Shown here: positions 58,569-61,183 of the stretch, in pieces
Numbering within the stretch: position 1 is the first letter of the stretch
Layout: each line of letters starts with the position of its first letter
NCBI GenBank assembly: GCA_913058135.1
Contig: CAJXPR010000006.1
Coordinates: 1-61,183, forward strand
Source: an uncultured Gammaproteobacteria bacterium
GTDB lineage: Bacteria; Pseudomonadota; Gammaproteobacteria; Pseudomonadales; Pseudohongiellaceae
DNA: 61,183 nucleotides
Direction of reading: 5' to 3'
The notes under the pieces: model-generated
The model's input: the letters and a program-made list of their open reading frames with translations, nothing else
The model's database searches: none
What the model was told of the DNA's origin: nothing
Translations under genes and position numbers: made by a program

Positions 58569-59999
58569 ATGTCAGCAGACCGCGGTCAGTTCAGTTCACG
58601 TCTGGGGTTTATCCTGGCGGCAGCGGGCTCTGCTGTAGGCCTGGGCAATCTCGTCGCTTTCCCGGTCATGGCTTCCAAGAACGGCGGTGCGGTCTTCCTG
58701 ATTGTCTACGTAATGTTTGTCGCCCTGATCTGCTTCCCCGTGCTGCTGGCCGAGATTGCCATGGGCCGGCATTCACGGCGTAATCCGGTCGGTGCCTTTT
58801 CCGCATTGACGGGCGGTCATCTGGGTTGGCGCTGGGCGGGAAAGCTGGCGATTCTGACACCATTTATGATCGCCGTGTTCTATACCGTGGTCACCGTATG
58901 GATCCTGATATACCTGTTCCGGGCGGCTACCGGCGGGCTTACCGAGTTGGCGGACCCAGCTGCTTTTGGTCAGATGATTGGTTCGCCGTCTATCTTCCCC
59001 TGGTTCGTGTTGTTGCAGATAGCGGTATTTGGTGTGCTGCTGGGCGGCGTCAAAGGCGGTATCGAGCGCATGGCGCGAGTGCTGATGCCGACCCTGGCAG
59101 TCATGCTGCTGGGCTTGATCGTGTTTGTCATGACGCTGGATGATGCCATGCTGGGCGTACGTTATTATCTGGTGCCGGATTTCAGTCGGCTTGATGGGGC
59201 GGTGATCAGCGCGGCCCTGAACCAGGCGTTTTTCTCGCTGTCGCTGGGCATGGGCATCATGATTACCTACGGTTCTTATTTCAACCGCGAGGATCGGATC
59301 GTCAATTCCGGACGCATGGTGGCGATTGCCGATACCAGTGTTGCCTTTCTGGCAGGCCTGCTTATCCTGCCAGCGATATTTGCCTTCAATCCGGCGACCA
59401 ACCCCGATGATCTGTCCAGTAGCAGCATCGGGCTGATCTTCAGTTACCTGCCGCAGATTTTCCTGTCCATGCAGGAAGTGGTGGGTTACTGGGGAGCCAG
59501 TATCGCAGCTGCGGTATTCTTTGCCTTGGTGTTTTTTGCCGCGATGACCTCGTTGGTGTCGATACTGGAAATACCTATTTCCTACATGATTGACGAGCTA
59601 TGTTATTCGCGCCGCAAAGCCGTGCTGATCCAGGCCGGTCTGGTGTCATCGTTCGCCGTGCTGGCTGCACTGTCATTTGGCATGTCGGGTTTTCTGACCG
59701 ATTTCATCCCTTACGGAGGGGCGCAGAAGTCATTCTTTGACCTGATCGCTGATACTTTCTCGGAAGTTATCCTGCCCCTGGTCGGCTTTTTTGCCTGCGT
59801 GGTCTGCGCCTGGCGCTGGCGTGACGGTTTCATGCAGGAGCTCTCTGTGGGTGACGAAGGATTCCGGAATTCAGCCCTGTCGCGTTATCTGGGCTTTTCG
59901 CTGCGAACTTTTGTGCCGGTGGTGCTGTTGTTCGTGTTTATCAATTCGGTCGCGCAAAAATACTTTGCTGTCGACCTGCTGCGCCTGTTCGCGTCCTGA
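58569..59999 (+). CDS. Sodium-dependent transporter, NSS/SNF family
   Basis: 476 residues, about eleven to twelve membrane helices. The N-terminal signature RGQFSSRLGFILAAAGSAVGLGNLVAFPVMASKNGGAVFLIVYV contains the unwound helix 1 that binds substrate and Na+, and AFFSLSLGMGIMITYGSYFNRED is the matching helix 6 region. Bacterial members such as LeuT import amino acids with Na+. The substrate is not known. AGGAAAG precedes the ATG. It starts an operon with ratA (8-nt gap), rnfH and the small CC protein. Confidence 0.92.
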   Translation: MSADRGQFSSRLGFILAAAGSAVGLGNLVAFPVMASKNGGAVFLIVYVMFVALICFPVLLAEIAMGRHSRRNPVGAFSALTGGHLGWRWAGKLAILTPFMIAVFYTVVTVWILIYLFRAATGGLTELADPAAFGQMIGSPSIFPWFVLLQIAVFGVLLGGVKGGIERMARVLMPTLAVMLLGLIVFVMTLDDAMLGVRYYLVPDFSRLDGAVISAALNQAFFSLSLGMGIMITYGSYFNREDRIVNSGRMVAIADTSVAFLAGLLILPAIFAFNPATNPDDLSSSSIGLIFSYLPQIFLSMQEVVGYWGASIAAAVFFALVFFAAMTSLVSILEIPISYMIDELCYSRRKAVLIQAGLVSSFAVLAALSFGMSGFLTDFIPYGGAQKSFFDLIADTFSEVILPLVGFFACVVCAWRWRDGFMQELSVGDEGFRNSALSRYLGFSLRTFVPVVLLFVFINSVAQKYFAVDLLRLFAS

Positions 60000-60007
60000 G
60001 TTGAATC

Positions 60008-60448
60008 ATGGTTACCATTGAACGAAGCGCACTGGTTAATTATTCGGCCGCACAAATGTACGCTCTGGTCGACGACATTGAGCAGTATCCGGCTTTCATG
60101 CACGGCTGTCAGTCAGCGGAAGTCCTCAGCCGTACGGAGGATGAGGTTGTGGGTAAGCTGACATTGGGCAAGGCCGGGTTGCGTTACACCTTTACCACCC
60201 GAAATGAACTGGTGCCTGGCAAGTCCATGGATATGAGCTTGCTGGAGGGGCCATTCAAAAAGTTCAGTGCGACTTGGCGCTTTGATGCATTGGCAGAAGA
60301 TGCCTGCAAGGTCAGTCTGCGAATGGAATTCGAGTGGGCAGGTGGTCTGTTGGGTGCCGCGATGGAAAAACTGTTTCAGCATTCCGCCAATACACTGGTC
60401 GATGAGTTGGTGGATCGTGCCCATAGTCTGTATGGAAAGACGGCGTGA
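60008..60448 (+). CDS. ratA: RatA/Coq10-like START-domain protein
   Basis: 146 residues with the RatA pattern: VTIERSALVNYSAAQMYALVDDIEQYPAFMHGCQSAEVL, ELVPGKSMDMSLLEGPFKKFSATWRF, FEWAGGLLGAAMEKLFQHSANTLVDELVDRA. The fold binds hydrophobic ligands. In E. coli it was described as a toxin that blocks ribosome subunit joining, while its homologues in other organisms act in ubiquinone handling. The stop overlaps the rnfH start (TGATG), as in many gammaproteobacteria, next to smpB. Confidence 0.92.
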   Translation: MVTIERSALVNYSAAQMYALVDDIEQYPAFMHGCQSAEVLSRTEDEVVGKLTLGKAGLRYTFTTRNELVPGKSMDMSLLEGPFKKFSATWRFDALAEDACKVSLRMEFEWAGGLLGAAMEKLFQHSANTLVDELVDRAHSLYGKTA

Positions 60449-60798
60449 TGATTCACGTGGAAGTCGTCTATGCCCTGCCCGATCATCAGATTCTGATACC
60501 ATTGCAGGTGGCAGACGGCACCACTGCGCTGCAGGCTGTGCACTTGTCGGGCATTGCCGGACAGGTCGAGGGTCTTGATGTGTCGGCGGTGGAGATGGGC
60601 GTCTATTCGCGACTGCTGGATGGACGTGCGTCGCCTTTGCCGCAGGACTACGTACTGCGAGACCATGACCGCGTTGAATTGTATAGGCCGCTGCAACTAG
60701 ATCCCAAACAGGCGCGGTTATTGCGCGCTGCCCGGGCCGCCGAGCGTGAGCAGCGGTCCCAGGTGAGACACCCGCCCGGCAAAGCCGGGCGGCGCTGA
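60448..60798 (+). CDS. rnfH: RnfH-family ubiquitin-like protein
   Basis: ATG 60448 overlaps the ratA stop and is preferred to GTG 60445. The 116-residue protein has the beta-grasp pattern IHVEVVYALPDHQILIPLQVADGTTALQAV, VSAVEMGVYSRLLDGRASPLPQDYVLRDHDRVELYRPLQLDPKQARLLRAAR, as in RnfH. The function is unknown, though it is stably paired with ratA. The last codons form a tight hairpin (60772-60792). Confidence 0.92.
   Translation: MIHVEVVYALPDHQILIPLQVADGTTALQAVHLSGIAGQVEGLDVSAVEMGVYSRLLDGRASPLPQDYVLRDHDRVELYRPLQLDPKQARLLRAARAAEREQRSQVRHPPGKAGRR
60772..60792. repeat. 9-bp hairpin at the end of rnfH
   Basis: CCGCCCGGC (60772-60780) and GCCGGGCGG (60784-60792) form a perfect 9-bp stem with a 3-nt loop, just before the rnfH stop codon. 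No T-tract follows, so it may slow RNA decay or translation rather than end the transcript. Confidence 0.65.
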
Positions 60799-60826
60799 TA
60801 GTGGAAACAGAAGAGCAGGTGTAGTT

Positions 60827-61108
60827 ATGAAAGAGGATAAAGCAGTTCCGAAGGCTGGTTTTTTTACGCGCCTTGAGAAAGGTCTGCGCGAGTTTTATGT
60901 GGCACCTTACCGGCAGTCGTTTGCACGCGCTCAGCGAGATGAAGACGACCTGTTCATGCTGATGTTGTTCTCGGAGTCACTCGGTGTGCCCAACCCGGCC
61001 GCTTTTTACACGCTGGAGCTGCTGCCCGTGGCACATGACCGGTTCCATGACTGGCATCGGCGCATGGGCATGGAGCGCTCCCCACTGGACCATATTTCAT
61101 GTTGTTAG
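60827..61108 (+). CDS. Cory-CC-star family small protein
   Basis: 93 residues, soluble and basic-aromatic, ending in Cys-Cys directly before the stop. The conserved core (FTRLEKGLREFYVAPYRQSFARAQRDEDDLFMLMLFSESLGVPNPAAFYTLELLPV, FHDWHRRMGMERSPLDHISCC) matches the cory-CC-star family, whose usual neighbour is an ArsA-like ATPase thought to belong to a tail-anchoring or membrane-export system. That partner would lie beyond the window end. The recognition is by motif memory only. AGGTG precedes the ATG, 28 nt after rnfH. Confidence 0.7.
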   Translation: MKEDKAVPKAGFFTRLEKGLREFYVAPYRQSFARAQRDEDDLFMLMLFSESLGVPNPAAFYTLELLPVAHDRFHDWHRRMGMERSPLDHISCC

Positions 61109-61135
61109 AATTGATTGCAAACCGTCGTATTGTTT

Positions 61136-61183
61136 CTGTCTCTTATACACATCTGACGCTGCCGACGATCTACTCTGTGTAGA
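61136..61183 (-). other. Nextera sequencing adapter, artefact
   Basis: This is the exact reverse complement of positions 1-48: mosaic end CTGTCTCTTATACACATCT (61136-61154), primer site, index and P5 end. It confirms that the assembly stops in untrimmed adapter on both sides and that the 48-bp terminal inverted repeat is not biological. Confidence 0.97.

Noticed and set aside
60008-60798. RatA-RatB as a toxin-antitoxin system
   Set aside because: The pair is conserved housekeeping context near smpB; the toxin claim is disputed and RnfH is not shown to be an antitoxin.
1-61183. 48-bp perfect terminal inverted repeat, as in a linear plasmid, phage or transposon
   Set aside because: The sequence is exactly the Nextera adapter with index, mosaic end and P5 primer, so it is a library artefact.

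Overview
The window is a 61 kb contig from a gammaproteobacterium, probably an aerobic, free-living one from saline or marine water. The evidence is an ssrA tmRNA whose tag is identical to that of E. coli (ANDENYALAA), the smpB / ratA / rnfH neighbourhood, two TonB-dependent receptors, and three predicted sodium-coupled carriers (AGCS, NSS and a Ca2+/Na+ antiporter). No genus can be named from the sequence alone. Both ends (1-48 and 61136-61183) are untrimmed Nextera adapter, so the real insert is 49-61135 and the apparent terminal inverted repeat is an artefact.

Layout. 0-10 kb: a truncated MFS transporter, a CYTH phosphatase with a thioredoxin-like membrane protein, an unknown 644-residue membrane protein, a GST, and a signalling operon (hybrid histidine kinase, REC-EAL-GAF-GGDEF protein, DUF3047 protein). 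10-18.6 kb: gdhA, rhlE, a TonB receptor, and a Ca2+/Na+ antiporter overlapping a NosR/NirI-like flavoprotein. 18.6-26.7 kb: a compact seven-gene operon resembling the mycobacterial decaprenylphosphoryl-arabinose pathway (HAD-UbiA fusion, DprE1-like, DprE2-like, membrane glycosyltransferase-like protein, epimerase, FAD oxidoreductase, GtrA). 26.8-32.7 kb: a REC-EAL protein divergent from a TonB receptor and two secreted phosphatases; a five-repeat Pho box lies between them. 32.8-49 kb: mostly ordinary metabolism (MarC, AGCS, hydrolases, VTT and methyltransferase proteins, thioesterases, AKR, SDR), but also a histidine kinase without its phosphoacceptor His, an orphan Hen1-like RNA methyltransferase, and a secreted GDPD-amidase fusion.

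49-57 kb is accessory. It holds a double-glycine-leader microcin-like peptide with a candidate immunity protein, the scar of a type I restriction system (hsdR start joined to hsdS end), two uncharacterised overlapping genes (220 and 968 residues), an internally deleted GIY-YIG/DUF4357 gene, and a TcmP-DUF5131 pair preceded by an almost perfect LexA box. This block abuts the 3' end of ssrA, with a 16-bp duplication of the ssrA end and a multi-hairpin element in between, the usual picture of an island inserted at tmRNA.

57-61 kb is core: ssrA, a HAD phosphatase and smpB on the minus strand; an NSS transporter, ratA, rnfH and a cory-CC-star protein on the plus strand.

The most promising systems are the LexA-controlled TcmP-DUF5131 pair, the microcin-like locus, the polyprenyl-phosphate pentose operon with a DprE1 that carries Ala at the benzothiazinone-target position, and the Pho-controlled receptor/phosphatase unit.
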